A stretch of DNA of 64,000 nucleotides from CATOSD01 sp965203135 (GTDB taxonomy: Bacteria > Chloroflexota > Dehalococcoidia > Lucifugimonadales > CATOSD01), in NCBI GenBank assembly GCA_965203135.1, contig CBDBBO010000002.1:496001-560000 (forward strand), written 5' to 3'. The notes beneath the pieces were generated by a model. It did not search any database. It was not told the origin of the DNA and saw only the letters and a list, made by a program, of their open reading frames with translations. Position 1 is the stretch's first letter. Every line of letters starts with the position of its first letter. Made by a program: the position numbers and the translations under genes. Positions 25,744-34,747 of this stretch are shown piece after piece.

Positions 25744-27186
25744 TTAGCGCTCGAGGCGGGCGCTGCCTTCGTCGGCGTAGATGGAGTTGGCGACACGGGA
25801 GAGGACGACGCGCTGGCGGTATACACCGCCGGGGACGGCGCGCTCGGCCTCGTGAACGTCGGTGGACCAGGTGACGGGGGCGGCGCCGGCGAGGGCCTCG
25901 GTGAGGGGGCGGCCGTCCATTGGGACGCCGGGGTCCAGGCCGAGCAGGCGCAGCACGGTGGGCGCGATGTCGGCGCTGCCGGAGGGCGAGTCGACGACGA
26001 GGCCGCTCGCGAAGCTGGGGCCCCCGGCGAACAGGATGTTGCGCATCTCGGTGCGGCTCATGGAGCCGTGCTGCCCCAGTCCGGGTGCGCCGCCGGTGGC
26101 GTAGGCCGTGCCGGCGTATCCGGCGTCGTTGGGGTCGGGGTTCCAGGCGAGAGACACGGCCAGGTCGGGCGCGCGCTCCCCGTCGTTGCCGAGGAGAGCG
26201 GCGGGAAGCGTACCCTCCGGGCTGCCCACGGCCTCGGACGCGAGCACGGCGCCGCACCAGGGCTGGGACATCAGCCAGGCGGCGAGGGCGTCGGCGGCTC
26301 CGGGGTCGCGGTCGTGGACGTAGAAGAGGGCCGCGCCGCCGTTGGGCGCGACCGCCACGCCCCCGGGCCGGTCGGCGGCGGGGAAACCGGCGGCGTCCAG
26401 CTCGGCCTGGAGGTCCACCACGCCCTTGATGGTGGAGTAGCCGTGGTCGGACGTGACCATCACGTCGAAGTCGGCGGCGCGCCCGGAGTCTTCCAGGTAC
26501 GCCAGCAGCCGGCCGAACTGCTCGTCCGCCGCGCCAACCGCGCGGACGCTCTCGGGGCTTCCGACGCCGTGGGCGTGCTGGGCGTGGTCCGGCTCGCTGA
26601 ACCAGCAGAGCGCGACCGCGGGGCTGCGCTCGGGCTGGATGTAGCCGGTCATCACGTCCACGGCCCGCGCGAGCCTGTCCACGGCGGGCATGGCGTCGGG
26701 GGGCCACTCGCCGAACCGGGCCTCCAGGTCGGCATAGAGATCGCGGGGCAGCGTGAACTCGGGGTGGATGGTCGCGCCGCCGGACGTGGCGGCGTTGGGG
26801 TTGTGGACGAATGCGTTGCCGGTGGTGCCGGTGCCGATGGCGACGTACTCCATGCCGTGGCGGGCCAGCAGGTCGGCCAGCGTCGGGGCGAGCAGCACCC
26901 GGCCGGTGCGCTCGCCGAGGCGCGTGAGCGTGTCCTCCAGGGCGGAGAAGGGCGTGTACGGGTCCAGCTCGCGGACGACGAGCGTGTTGGCCGCGAGGCC
27001 GTGCGCGCCGGGGTAGCGGCCGGTGACCATGCTGGCGGCGTTGATGCGGGTGACGCTGGGGAACACCGGGTGGTGGTTCGCGAACGTCACGCCCTCGGAC
27101 GCGAACCGGGCGAGGTTGGGCATCAGCTCGGGCGTCACCTGCGCGGGCTGGAGGCCGTCGAAAACGGTAATCAGTACGGGGCTCAT
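25744..27186 (-). CDS. Type I phosphodiesterase/nucleotide pyrophosphatase (alkaline phosphatase superfamily)
   Basis: A 480-residue metal-dependent phosphohydrolase. The N-terminal metal aspartate is in LITVFDGLQ, the nucleophile threonine region is SVTRINAASMVTGRYPGAHG, and the distal metal site is VMVTSDHGYSTIKG. The ATG at 27186 has GGAG eight bases upstream and is preferred to the ATG at 27204. There is no clear signal peptide. The substrate may be a phosphodiester or a phosphonate-type monoester; sequence does not decide. Read divergently from the alpha/beta hydrolase. Confidence 0.87.
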   Translation of the reverse strand: MSPVLITVFDGLQPAQVTPELMPNLARFASEGVTFANHHPVFPSVTRINAASMVTGRYPGAHGLAANTLVVRELDPYTPFSALEDTLTRLGERTGRVLLAPTLADLLARHGMEYVAIGTGTTGNAFVHNPNAATSGGATIHPEFTLPRDLYADLEARFGEWPPDAMPAVDRLARAVDVMTGYIQPERSPAVALCWFSEPDHAQHAHGVGSPESVRAVGAADEQFGRLLAYLEDSGRAADFDVMVTSDHGYSTIKGVVDLQAELDAAGFPAADRPGGVAVAPNGGAALFYVHDRDPGAADALAAWLMSQPWCGAVLASEAVGSPEGTLPAALLGNDGERAPDLAVSLAWNPDPNDAGYAGTAYATGGAPGLGQHGSMSRTEMRNILFAGGPSFASGLVVDSPSGSADIAPTVLRLLGLDPGVPMDGRPLTEALAGAAPVTWSTDVHEAERAVPGGVYRQRVVLSRVANSIYADEGSARLER

Positions 27187-27195
27187 GGCTACTCT

Positions 27196-27235
27196 CCCCC
27201 TCATCCTAGCCTTCTCCCACCAGGGGAGAAGGGAC
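27196..27235 (+). repeat. Dispersed intergenic hairpin repeat
   Basis: CCCCCTCATCCTAGCC then CTTCTCCCaccaGGGGAGAAGGGAC. Lies in the divergent gap upstream of the phosphodiesterase. Confidence 0.8.
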
Positions 27236-27240
27236 TCCGG

Positions 27241-27271
27241 CTAACCCTCTCCCATCCTTGGGAGAGGGGAC
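27241..27271 (+). repeat. Dispersed intergenic hairpin repeat, subtype B, partial
   Basis: CTAACC then CTCTCCCatcctTGGGAGAGGGGAC, directly after the preceding copy, giving a tandem pair of the two subtypes. Confidence 0.75.
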
Positions 27272-27388
27272 TGCGAGATGTGTCTGACTTGACAGCGCGG
27301 CGCGCGGCGTCGCACAATCTGGGCGGCCGGCGCGCGGCTTCGAGGCCCGCGGCGGGCATTACCACGAAAGCCAGGAGGACTTCCCAGC

Positions 27389-28189
27389 ATGACTACGACC
27401 GCCAAGTCCTGGACACAGGAGAGCATAGAGGTTGCGGGCGCCAACATTCAAGTGGTGAAGGGCGGCTCCGGCGACCCGCTGCTGGTGCTGCACGGCGAGA
27501 TGGGCTACCACGGCTGGCTGCGGCACCACGAGGCGCTGGCCCAGAGCAACGCGCTACATATCCCCACTCACCCCGGATTCGGCGCGGCTCCCCGGCTGGA
27601 CTGGATCATGAGCGTCCGGGACCTGGCGGGCTGGTACCTGGAGGCGATCGACGACATGGGGCTGGGGCAGGCGAACCTGATGGGGTCGTCGCTGGGCGGG
27701 TGGCTGGCCGCGGAGATGGCCACGATGGCGCCGGACATGTTCAAGAAGCTGGTGCTGGTCGCGCCCGCCGGGATCAAGCCTCCGACCGGCGAGATATTCG
27801 ACATGTTCCTGGTGGTGGCCAGGGAGTACATGACCAAGAGCGTGCTGGACCCGGCGTCCACGCCGGAGTTCGCGGTGGTGTGCCCGGAAGAGGCGACGCC
27901 GGAGCAGGTGGAGGCGTGGGAGGTGGCCCGGGAGGAGTCGTGCAGGCTGACGTGGCGCCCGTACATGCACTACCTGGGTCTGCCGCACCTGCTGAGCCGG
28001 CTGAAGCGGCTGCCTACGCTGATCGTGTGGGGCCGCGAGGACGCGATCATTCCGGTGAGCGCGGGCGAGGTGTACAACCGGTCGATCCCCGGCTCCCGGC
28101 TGGAGATTATCGACGGGTGCGGTCACAATCCGGAGATCGAGAAGACCGACGAGTTCGTGGGGCTCGTGCAGGGGTTTCTTTCGGAGTAG
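27389..28189 (+). CDS. Alpha/beta hydrolase
   Basis: A 266-residue alpha/beta-hydrolase-fold enzyme. The oxyanion region is LLVLHGEMG, the nucleophile elbow GSSLGG places Ser near residue 96, the acid is in GREDAIIP, and the catalytic histidine is in GCGHNPE near the C-terminus. AGGAGG lies about ten bases before the ATG. Single-domain, soluble, no signal peptide. Similar to ring-cleavage hydrolases and esterases; the substrate is unknown. Confidence 0.87.
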   Translation: MTTTAKSWTQESIEVAGANIQVVKGGSGDPLLVLHGEMGYHGWLRHHEALAQSNALHIPTHPGFGAAPRLDWIMSVRDLAGWYLEAIDDMGLGQANLMGSSLGGWLAAEMATMAPDMFKKLVLVAPAGIKPPTGEIFDMFLVVAREYMTKSVLDPASTPEFAVVCPEEATPEQVEAWEVAREESCRLTWRPYMHYLGLPHLLSRLKRLPTLIVWGREDAIIPVSAGEVYNRSIPGSRLEIIDGCGHNPEIEKTDEFVGLVQGFLSE

Positions 28190-28195
28190 GGGGAG

Positions 28196-28235
28196 CACCC
28201 CCATCCTAACCTTCCCCCTGCGAGGGGGAAGGGAC
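28196..28235 (+). repeat. Dispersed intergenic hairpin repeat, subtype A
   Basis: Consensus copy: CACCCCCATCCTAACC then stem CTTCCCCC-tgcga-GGGGGAAG and GGGAC. Lies at the 3' side of the hydrolase, before the convergent cupin gene. Confidence 0.88.
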
Positions 28236-28324
28236 TGTTCGGAATGCTCAGGGCAGGCACACTAGATTCCTCGGCTACGCTCGGAATGGACAGGGGGAGA
28301 GGGAGAGGGGACTTCTCGGAAGGG

Positions 28325-28687
28325 CTACTTGCCGCCCAGGAAGTTTTCGAGGGGGACGGCGGGGGACTTGATTTCCACTATCAGCGCGTCCTCCAGCGCC
28401 TCGACGCTGTGAGGCACCCCCTTGGGGTGAAGACAGGCGTCGCCGGCCTCGAGGATGCTCTCCGCGCCGTCGATGACGCCGCGAACTCGCCCGCTCACGA
28501 CGTAGCAGACCGATTCATGGTCGTGCGCGTGCTCGGGCGAGCTGGCTCCCCTGGGATAGCGCATCTCTATCATCACCATCTGCCCTCCGGAGAGCATGGC
28601 CTTGAGTGACACTCTGCCATTGAAGGGCAGGCCTTCAACCTTGTCGGGGTAGATCGTATCGGTTTCAGCGTTTCTGGCTGTGTGCAT
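28325..28687 (-). CDS. Cupin-domain protein
   Basis: A 120-residue single-domain cupin. The metal-binding motif 1 is EHAHDHESVCYVVSG and motif 2 is LEAGDACLHPKGVPHSVEAL. GGAGG lies eight bases before the ATG. It could be a small dioxygenase, an isomerase or a sensor domain. It is downstream of, and on the same strand as, the ThDP-dependent enzyme, so they may share a pathway. Confidence 0.85.
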   Translation of the reverse strand: MHTARNAETDTIYPDKVEGLPFNGRVSLKAMLSGGQMVMIEMRYPRGASSPEHAHDHESVCYVVSGRVRGVIDGAESILEAGDACLHPKGVPHSVEALEDALIVEIKSPAVPLENFLGGK

Positions 28688-28709
28688 GTGTGTTCCCTCC
28701 GTCGGGGCA

Positions 28710-28749
28710 CACCCCCATCCTAGCCTTCCCCCTGCGAGGGGGAAGGGAC
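28710..28749 (+). repeat. Dispersed intergenic hairpin repeat, subtype A
   Basis: CACCCCCATCCTAGCC then CTTCCCCCtgcgaGGGGGAAG. Between the cupin start and the ThDP enzyme stop, both minus strand. Confidence 0.88.
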
Positions 28750-28762
28750 TTTCTTGGGCCGC

Positions 28763-30415
28763 CTACGCGAACGCGCGGCGATGCGAAAAATCCTTCTCCT
28801 CGCTGGTGATGATTTCCAGCAGCGCGGCCTCGCCGTTTTCGGTCGTCTCGCGGGCGCGGAGGATGGCTGGGCCGACCTCGGACGGGTCGGTGACGCGCTC
28901 GGCCCAGCCGCCCATGCTTCGGGCCATGCCGGCGTAGTCGCCGCCGAGGTCGCGGGTGCCGTAGAGGCTGTGTGAGGCTGCCATGGCGGCGGTCTCGATG
29001 GCCATGGTGGAGTTGTTGAAGACGACGGTGAGGATGGGGATGTTGGAGCGCACCGCCGTCTCGAAGTCCAGGCCGGTCATGCCGAAGGCGGCGTCGCCCA
29101 TGAAGTTGACGACGAACTTGTCGGGGTGGGCGAGCTTGGCGCCGATGTTGAGGCCGAGACCGGTGCCCAGGCCGTGGGACTTGCCCCAGCCGAGGTAGGT
29201 GCGGGGGCCCCCGGCGCGGTAGAAGGGCATGAGCTGGTCTCGGGGGCTGCCGGAGTCGTGGGTGACGATGGCGTCATCGGAGTCGACGAGGTCCATGAAC
29301 TCCCAGATGACGCGGTAGGGCGTGATCGGGGTCTCGTCCGAGGTGAGCTTGGGCGTCCACTCCGCGAGCCACTCGGCCCGGGCGCTGGCGATCTCCTCGG
29401 CCACGGCTCCGGCGGGCCGGCGGGAAGCGTCGCCCAGAATGTCGCGGCAGCAGTCGATCATCTGGCGCAGGACGAGCCGGGCGTCGCCGAGCAGCGGGTG
29501 GTCGGCGTGGTAGTCCTTGCCGAGGTCGACGGGGTCGTTGGTGGCGTGGATGAGGGTCTTTCCGGGTGGGATGGGCGTGGTCATGCCGTGCCGGGTGAAG
29601 CTGGTTCCCACACCGAACACGATGTCGGCGGCGCTGAGGAAGCGGAAGACCGGGCCGCTCATCACGCCGGAGCCGCTGCCGAGCGCGAGGGGGTGTTTTT
29701 CCGGGAAGGCGCTCTTGCCGGCCATGGTGGTCATCACCGGGATCTGGACCAGCTCGGCAAGCTCCACAAGCTCGGGCGTGGCTTCGGCGTACATGACGCC
29801 CTGCCCGGCGTGGATGACGGGACTGCGGGCGGCCAGCAGGGCGCGGGCGGCGCGCTCGACGTCGCGCTCGTCCGCGGCGGAGCGGGCGGCGGGCATGGAT
29901 CGGTAGCCGTCCAGCACGGAGGGATCGACCTCGGCGATGGCGACGTCGGCGGGAATCTCGAGCATGGCGGGACCGGGGCGGCCCATGCGCATCGCCGCGA
30001 GCGAGCGGCGCATGGCGTCGACGACGCGGCTAGGCGAGTTGAGCAGCTCGACGCGCTTGGTGACGGACTCGTAGCTGCGCAGGGAGCTGAAGAGCGGGAA
30101 CACTCCGTCGCGCTGGGTGGGATGTCCGAGCGGCAGAAGCAGCATGGGGACGGCGTCGGAGAAGGCGGTGGCCACGCCGGCGTAGGCGTTCTCGGCGCCG
30201 GGGCCGTACTGCATGGCGAAGACGCCGGGCGGTTCGCCGTTGGTGGCGCGGGCGTAGCCGTCGGCGATGCCGACGCCCACGCGCTCCTGGCGGCAGATGA
30301 TGGGGCGGATGCCGGCCTCGGCGGCGGCCTCGATCATGGGCGTGGTGGGGAAGGCGCTGAGGTACTTTACGTCTTCCATCTTCAAGATCTGTGCTATCGC
30401 GTCTATCGTCCGCAT
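28763..30415 (-). CDS. Thiamine-diphosphate enzyme, acetolactate synthase-like
   Basis: A 550-residue three-domain ThDP enzyme (PYR, central, PP). The catalytic glutamate is in CRQERVGVGIADGYAR (about residue 40), and the ThDP/Mg motif is GDAAFGMTGLDFETAV ending NN near residue 495. It resembles the large subunit of acetolactate synthase, but no small subunit is near, so a benzoylformate decarboxylase-like or sulfoacetaldehyde acetyltransferase-like role is possible. The ATG at 30415 has GGAGG eight bases upstream; the longer frame to 30577 is not supported. The first 15 codons are duplicated directly upstream (see 30403-30492). Confidence 0.87.
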   Translation of the reverse strand: MRTIDAIAQILKMEDVKYLSAFPTTPMIEAAAEAGIRPIICRQERVGVGIADGYARATNGEPPGVFAMQYGPGAENAYAGVATAFSDAVPMLLLPLGHPTQRDGVFPLFSSLRSYESVTKRVELLNSPSRVVDAMRRSLAAMRMGRPGPAMLEIPADVAIAEVDPSVLDGYRSMPAARSAADERDVERAARALLAARSPVIHAGQGVMYAEATPELVELAELVQIPVMTTMAGKSAFPEKHPLALGSGSGVMSGPVFRFLSAADIVFGVGTSFTRHGMTTPIPPGKTLIHATNDPVDLGKDYHADHPLLGDARLVLRQMIDCCRDILGDASRRPAGAVAEEIASARAEWLAEWTPKLTSDETPITPYRVIWEFMDLVDSDDAIVTHDSGSPRDQLMPFYRAGGPRTYLGWGKSHGLGTGLGLNIGAKLAHPDKFVVNFMGDAAFGMTGLDFETAVRSNIPILTVVFNNSTMAIETAAMAASHSLYGTRDLGGDYAGMARSMGGWAERVTDPSEVGPAILRARETTENGEAALLEIITSEEKDFSHRRAFA

Positions 30416-30492
30416 TGAAGCGCCTCCAAGCCTCTGGGGTGTCTTACGCCTTCCATCTTCAGTATCTGCGCTATCGCGTCTATGGTGCGCAT
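30403..30492 (-). pseudogene. Partial duplicate of the ThDP enzyme 5' end, 29-codon mini-ORF
   Basis: From the ATG at 30492 (GGAGG eight bases upstream) the frame reads MRTIDAIAQILKMEGVRH and then ends at a TAG at 30403. Its first 14 codons match the true gene's MRTIDAIAQILKMED almost base for base. It overlaps the true start. It may be a leftover of a lost paralogue or of a tandem duplication. It might act as a leader peptide, but nothing shows that. Confidence 0.7.
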
Positions 30493-30588
30493 GGGCAACC
30501 CTCCTCGCACTGGCCGTCGTTCGGCGGGGCCAGTTTAACACTTTTGCGGCTTGCCGGGCCTGCCCTGCCCTGTTCATAATGACGGCCT

Positions 30589-31086
30589 ATGACACCCGGA
30601 GCACCCAAGTCACGGGAAGAACTGGAGCGAACGGTCGAGGCGCTCAGCCGGGCTATCGAGCGCGGCGGCGGGAACGCCGACGCGTACCACGAGCGGGGCA
30701 ACGCGCTGTCGAACCTGGGCGAGTACGCCCGCGCGGCGGCGGACTACCGGCGCGCGCTGGCGCTGCGGCCCTCGGACGCGGTGCTGCTGAACAACCTGGG
30801 AATGGCGCTGCTGTGCTCCGGGGAGTTCGGCGCGGCGCTGGAGCGGCTGGACGAGGCGGTGGCCGCCCGCGCTGACTACCGGGACGCATACCACAACCGG
30901 GGGCTGGCCCGCGCGGAGCTGGGCGACGTGGAGGGGGCCATAGCCGACATGACGCGGGCAATCGAGCTGGACCCGGAGTTCTGGAGCGCGTACAGGCACC
31001 GGGCGATTCTGCACTCGATGGCGGGCAATCACCGCGAGAGTTTTGCGGACTACATGAGGTCGCGGGAGGGGACGCCCACATCCTGA
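30589..31086 (+). CDS. TPR-repeat protein
   Basis: A 165-residue protein with three to four tetratricopeptide repeats: ADAYHERGNALSNLGEYARAAADY, AVLLNNLGMALLCSGEFGAALERL, RDAYHNRGLARAELGDVEGAIADM and a final FWSAYRHRAILHSMAGNHRESFADY. It forms a helical scaffold for protein binding. The C-terminal TPTS lies in a copy of the intergenic repeat, which supplies the stop codon. No clear ribosome site. Partner unknown. Confidence 0.85.
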   Translation: MTPGAPKSREELERTVEALSRAIERGGGNADAYHERGNALSNLGEYARAAADYRRALALRPSDAVLLNNLGMALLCSGEFGAALERLDEAVAARADYRDAYHNRGLARAELGDVEGAIADMTRAIELDPEFWSAYRHRAILHSMAGNHRESFADYMRSREGTPTS

Positions 31087-31112
31087 CCTTCCACCTGCGA
31101 AGTGGAAGGGAC
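31075..31112 (+). repeat. Dispersed intergenic hairpin repeat, diverged
   Basis: CCCACATCCTGACC then CTTCCACCtgcgaAGTGGAAG GGAC. The stem has compensating changes (CCACC... with ...AGTGG) relative to the consensus. It overlaps the TPR gene end. Confidence 0.8.
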
Positions 31113-31127
31113 TTTTCGGAGGGCGGT

Positions 31128-32468
31128 CTAGGCTGCTCGCAGGCGGGGGCTGGCGTTATAGGCGGCCAGGGCTTCGGCGATGCGGGAAGGTCCGCGCGGG
31201 GTGGTCATGCGCTCGTACAACAGCATCAGGCCCTGCTGGCGGCGCGCGCCGCGAACTGATCGCCTTCCCCAGTTGGGCAGCATTCGCGCGGCCTCGCGGG
31301 TGATCTCGTTCTCGCTCAGCTTTGGATGGGCGGCGTACATGCGGAGGCAGGCCGCCTGGCGCTCGCGCGACCTGGCGATTCCGGCGTAGGCGTGGAGGAA
31401 AGGCAGCACCACGTTGACGACCATGTCGCGGGCGCGGGATTCGCCGACGTATGGGGGCGCGGCGAGCCTCCGGGCGAGCAGCGCGGCGTCGCCGCTGTCT
31501 GCATCGGCCTGGAGTCCGCGCGCCAGCCCGGAGTCGAGGTAGCGCTCGAAGACGCGCGCCGCGCCCAGGATGCGCCGAATGGGGTGGTTCGTCGGGCGCA
31601 CACGGAAGTGGGTCCAGTCGCTGGCGGACATGGGGCGTGCTCGCGGCAGAAGTGCCCTTGCTCTCTTGACCTGCTCGCGGTGATCGGGCTCCAGCCTGGG
31701 CAGAAGTCCGGACGCGCCCACCAGCGCCGCTTCCAGCGCGAGCAGCCGGCTGGACTCGGGCTCGCTCCGCAGCCGGGCGAGAGCGGCGAAGGGCACGCGG
31801 GCGGCGAGCGTGCGGAAGGGCCTGCGGTTGGCAGAGTAGCCGAGCGACTCCATCAGCGCGGCGTACAGCACCTGGTCGGGGTCGCCTGTCTCCAGCTCGA
31901 GTGCGAACGCGGCGCTGTGCTGAAGGAGGCGCTGATCGCCCGCCGCGTCCAGCAGCCGCGCGAGTTGCTCGGGCGTTTTGGCCTCGCTCAGCTGCGGCAG
32001 TGGCGGGGGCGCGTCGACCGCGGTCTCGAGGGACCCGGCCTGCGCCTCCAGGCCGACCACGGGGATGGAGCCGCCCGCGCGGCTGCGGGTGTCGGAGCCG
32101 GGCTTCGGGCGGAGCACGACGTGCAACACCACTCCGTTGTAGTTGGGGTCGGCGTGGTGGGTGTGGCTGTACCAGTCGGGGGCGCGGAGGTGCAGCTCGA
32201 CGTCGCCCACGACGCGGCGCCCGTCGTCGCCGCGCAGGATGGCGTCGCGGAAGTCGGGGCCTGCGCGGGCGCTGCGCCTGCCGGGGTAGAGCACGCGGAA
32301 GCGCCGTCCGTCCTGCGCGACGAGAGGAACCGGCAGGCCGGACGTGCGTTGCCACAGGTCGGCGAGCGCGCTTTCTGAGTTTTTCCAGGGCCGGTCGCTC
32401 TCGCGGACGACGCGAACGCGGCGATGTGACACGGAAGAACTGCAGTTGTAGTATGCGAACTCGGTCAT
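31128..32468 (-). CDS. DUF2851 family protein
   Basis: A 446-residue protein matching DUF2851, whose hallmark is the segment GDVELHLRAPDWYSHTHHAD followed by NYNGVVLHVVL (about residues 90-123). The pattern D-x-E-x-H with the later histidines looks like a metal or nuclease-type site, but no activity is established that I know of. Full length. Convergent with the TPR gene and divergent from the dipeptidase. Confidence 0.85.
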   Translation of the reverse strand: MTEFAYYNCSSSVSHRRVRVVRESDRPWKNSESALADLWQRTSGLPVPLVAQDGRRFRVLYPGRRSARAGPDFRDAILRGDDGRRVVGDVELHLRAPDWYSHTHHADPNYNGVVLHVVLRPKPGSDTRSRAGGSIPVVGLEAQAGSLETAVDAPPPLPQLSEAKTPEQLARLLDAAGDQRLLQHSAAFALELETGDPDQVLYAALMESLGYSANRRPFRTLAARVPFAALARLRSEPESSRLLALEAALVGASGLLPRLEPDHREQVKRARALLPRARPMSASDWTHFRVRPTNHPIRRILGAARVFERYLDSGLARGLQADADSGDAALLARRLAAPPYVGESRARDMVVNVVLPFLHAYAGIARSRERQAACLRMYAAHPKLSENEITREAARMLPNWGRRSVRGARRQQGLMLLYERMTTPRGPSRIAEALAAYNASPRLRAA

Positions 32469-32654
32469 GTGACGTCTGTCCGGTCAGGCAGCGAAACGGC
32501 CACCTCAGGGTGAGGCCAGTGTAGCACAGGGAATGGCCGCGCGCCGCGGCGAGCTGGCACGCGCGACTTGCCGCCGCACTTGCGGGAGGCTGTCGGTTGC
32601 GATATTCTGCGGGCGGCGCGGTCCCGCGCCGATCCCATACCACGGAGGCCCCTC

Positions 32655-33860
32655 ATGGTAAGCTGGATGGAAGACCCCAAGATCGTGGTCCCACGCTCGA
32701 AGGACATCTACAGCCAACGCGCGCTCGACCTTCACTTCTCCTCGCTGGTGGTGGACACGCACGCCGATACGATAAGCCGGTACGTGGACGACGGCGAGAA
32801 CCTGGCGGCTGAGACCGGAAGGGGGCACCTGGACCTGCCTCGCATACGCGACGGCAACCTGGGGGTGCAGTGGTGGTCCTGCTTCGTGGCCGCGAGCCAC
32901 GTTCCGCAGATGAACACCATCGACCGCTGCCTGGAGCTGCTGGACGGCCTGAAAAAGCTGGCCGCCGAGAATCCCGATGACATCGAGATAGCCCTCACCG
33001 CGGCGGACTGCCGCCGGATCGTGGCGGAGGGCAAGCACGCGGCGGTGCCCTGCATCGAGGGAGGGCACTGCATCAACGAGAGCCTGGCGGTGCTCCGCAC
33101 CTACTGGGAGCTGGGGATGCGGTACATCACGCTGACCCACTTCAACACCAACACCTGGGCGGACGCTTCTACCGACGCCGCGCGCAACAACGGGCTGAGT
33201 CTGTTCGGGCGGGACGTGATACGGGAGATGAACCGGCTGGGGATGGTGGTGGACATATCGCACGTATCGGACAAGACCTTCTGGGACTCGATCGAGGTGG
33301 CGACCAAGCCGATCATGGCGTCGCACTCCTCGGCGTGGGCGCTGGCGCAGCACCCGCGCAACATGAAGGACGACATGCTGCGGGCCGTGGCGACGAACGG
33401 CGGCGTGGTCAACGTCAACTTCGCCGCGAGCTTCGTATCCGAGCGGCACAGGCTGGAGTCTGAAAAGAACAGCGAGGAGATGTGGGAGGAGATCGAGGAG
33501 GTGGAGAAGCTGGCGCGCCGCTCCGCCGTCGCCCACTACTCGGGCACGCCGGAGTACGTGCGGCAGCAGACCGCGGAGATACGACAGCGGCGCAGGCGCA
33601 TGTCGCGCGAGATCGAGCTGCCTACGCTGTCGGAGGTGGTGGACCACATCGACCACATCGCGAAGGTGGCGGGCGTGGACCACGTTGGACTGGGGTCCGA
33701 TTACGACGGCATCGGCGGCGGGCCCATCGGGTTGGAGGACTGCTCGAAGTTCCCGGGCATCACCGAGGAGCTTCTCAACAGGGAGTACTCCGAGGCCGAC
33801 ATCAAGAAGATACTGGGCGAGAACACCATGCGTGTCATGGAGGCGAACATAGGCGAGTAG
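32655..33860 (+). CDS. Membrane dipeptidase, peptidase family M19
   Basis: A 401-residue zinc dipeptidase (renal dipeptidase family). The metal site is visible: H36 and D38 in VVDTHADT, the bridging glutamate in CIEGGHCINE, histidines in VDISHVSD and ASHSSAWAL, and the aspartate in GLGSDYDGIGG. The ATG at 32655 has GGAGG seven bases upstream; upstream codons to 32568 are not supported. No signal peptide, so probably cytoplasmic, consistent with a peptide importer in the genome. D-amino-acid-containing dipeptides are possible substrates. Confidence 0.9.
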   Translation: MVSWMEDPKIVVPRSKDIYSQRALDLHFSSLVVDTHADTISRYVDDGENLAAETGRGHLDLPRIRDGNLGVQWWSCFVAASHVPQMNTIDRCLELLDGLKKLAAENPDDIEIALTAADCRRIVAEGKHAAVPCIEGGHCINESLAVLRTYWELGMRYITLTHFNTNTWADASTDAARNNGLSLFGRDVIREMNRLGMVVDISHVSDKTFWDSIEVATKPIMASHSSAWALAQHPRNMKDDMLRAVATNGGVVNVNFAASFVSERHRLESEKNSEEMWEEIEEVEKLARRSAVAHYSGTPEYVRQQTAEIRQRRRRMSREIELPTLSEVVDHIDHIAKVAGVDHVGLGSDYDGIGGGPIGLEDCSKFPGITEELLNREYSEADIKKILGENTMRVMEANIGE

Positions 33861-33890
33861 CCTTTGGAGCCTGTTCCGCAACGCGGACGA

Positions 33891-33931
33891 CACCCCCATC
33901 CTAACCTTCCCCCCTGCGAGAGGGAAGGGAT
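33891..33931 (+). repeat. Dispersed intergenic hairpin repeat, subtype A
   Basis: CACCCCCATCCTAACC then CTTCCCCCCtgcgagAGGGAAG. Between two plus-strand genes. Confidence 0.85.
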
Positions 33932-33949
33932 TTTGGAGCGACACCGACA

Positions 33950-34744
33950 ATGAGTTACGAAGCGCTGGGACTGGAACTAGGCGGCCACACGGCGGTTCTG
34001 ACGCTGCGCCGTCCCGACGTGATGAACGCGCTGGACCGGCGGCTGACGTCGGAGCTGCACGGGGCGCTGGTCGAGGTGGGCAACATGTTCCCGGAGGTGC
34101 GGGCGCTCATCCTGACCGGGGAGGGCCGGGGGTTCTGCTCGGGGGCCGACCTGGCCGAGATGGGCATATCGCTTTCCGAGGGCGGACCGGCCCGGCCGCA
34201 GGTGGACCGCTCGCTGCGCATCCAGGGGCTGGCGGCGCGCATCCGGGGCATTCCGCAGCCGGTGATCGCGGCGGTCAACGGGGCCGCCGTGGGCGCGGGG
34301 CTGTCGCTGGCGCTGGCGTCGGACATTCGAATAGCCTCGGAGGCGGCGCGGTTCTCGTGCATATTCGTGAGGCGCTCGCTCGTGCCGGACACGGCGGCGT
34401 CGTACACGCTGGCCGCGCTGGCGGGACAGGGGGTGGCGAACGAGATGGCGCTGACCGGGCGCATCTACGACGCGGAATGGGCGCTTGGCGCGGGGCTGGT
34501 GAGCCGGGTGGTGGCACCGGACGAGCTGATGGACGAGGCGCGAGACATCGCGCGCGACGTGGCGGCCAACCCGCCGCTGGCGGTGCGGGAGACGAAGCGG
34601 CTGATGTGGCGGCACAGCCCGAGCTGGGAGGAGGTGGTGGCGCTGGAGGACGAGGCCGCGGCGCCGCTGTCGGGCACCGAGGACCAGCGCGAGTCGGTGC
34701 GGGCGTTCCTGGAGAGCAGGGAGCCGGTTTTCAGGGGGCGGTAG
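33950..34744 (+). CDS. Enoyl-CoA hydratase/isomerase family protein
   Basis: A 264-residue crotonase-fold enzyme. The oxyanion-hole segments are GFCSGADLAEMG (about 62-73) and AAVNGAAVGAGLSLALASD (about 105-123). In the usual second acid position the segment reads RRSLVPDTAASYTLA, so the classical two-glutamate hydratase pair is not obvious. An isomerase or degradation role other than beta-oxidation hydration is possible. GGAG lies 11 bases before the ATG. It converges on the LLM oxidoreductase with a gap of three bases. Confidence 0.88.
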   Translation: MSYEALGLELGGHTAVLTLRRPDVMNALDRRLTSELHGALVEVGNMFPEVRALILTGEGRGFCSGADLAEMGISLSEGGPARPQVDRSLRIQGLAARIRGIPQPVIAAVNGAAVGAGLSLALASDIRIASEAARFSCIFVRRSLVPDTAASYTLAALAGQGVANEMALTGRIYDAEWALGAGLVSRVVAPDELMDEARDIARDVAANPPLAVRETKRLMWRHSPSWEEVVALEDEAAAPLSGTEDQRESVRAFLESREPVFRGR

Positions 34745-34747
34745 CGG

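Noticed and set aside
25852..28209. A 785-codon plus-strand open frame
   Set aside because: It is antisense to the phosphodiesterase and spans the divergent gap and the start of the hydrolase. It is an open shadow frame created by high GC, with low-complexity Gly/Ala/Arg composition and no family motif.
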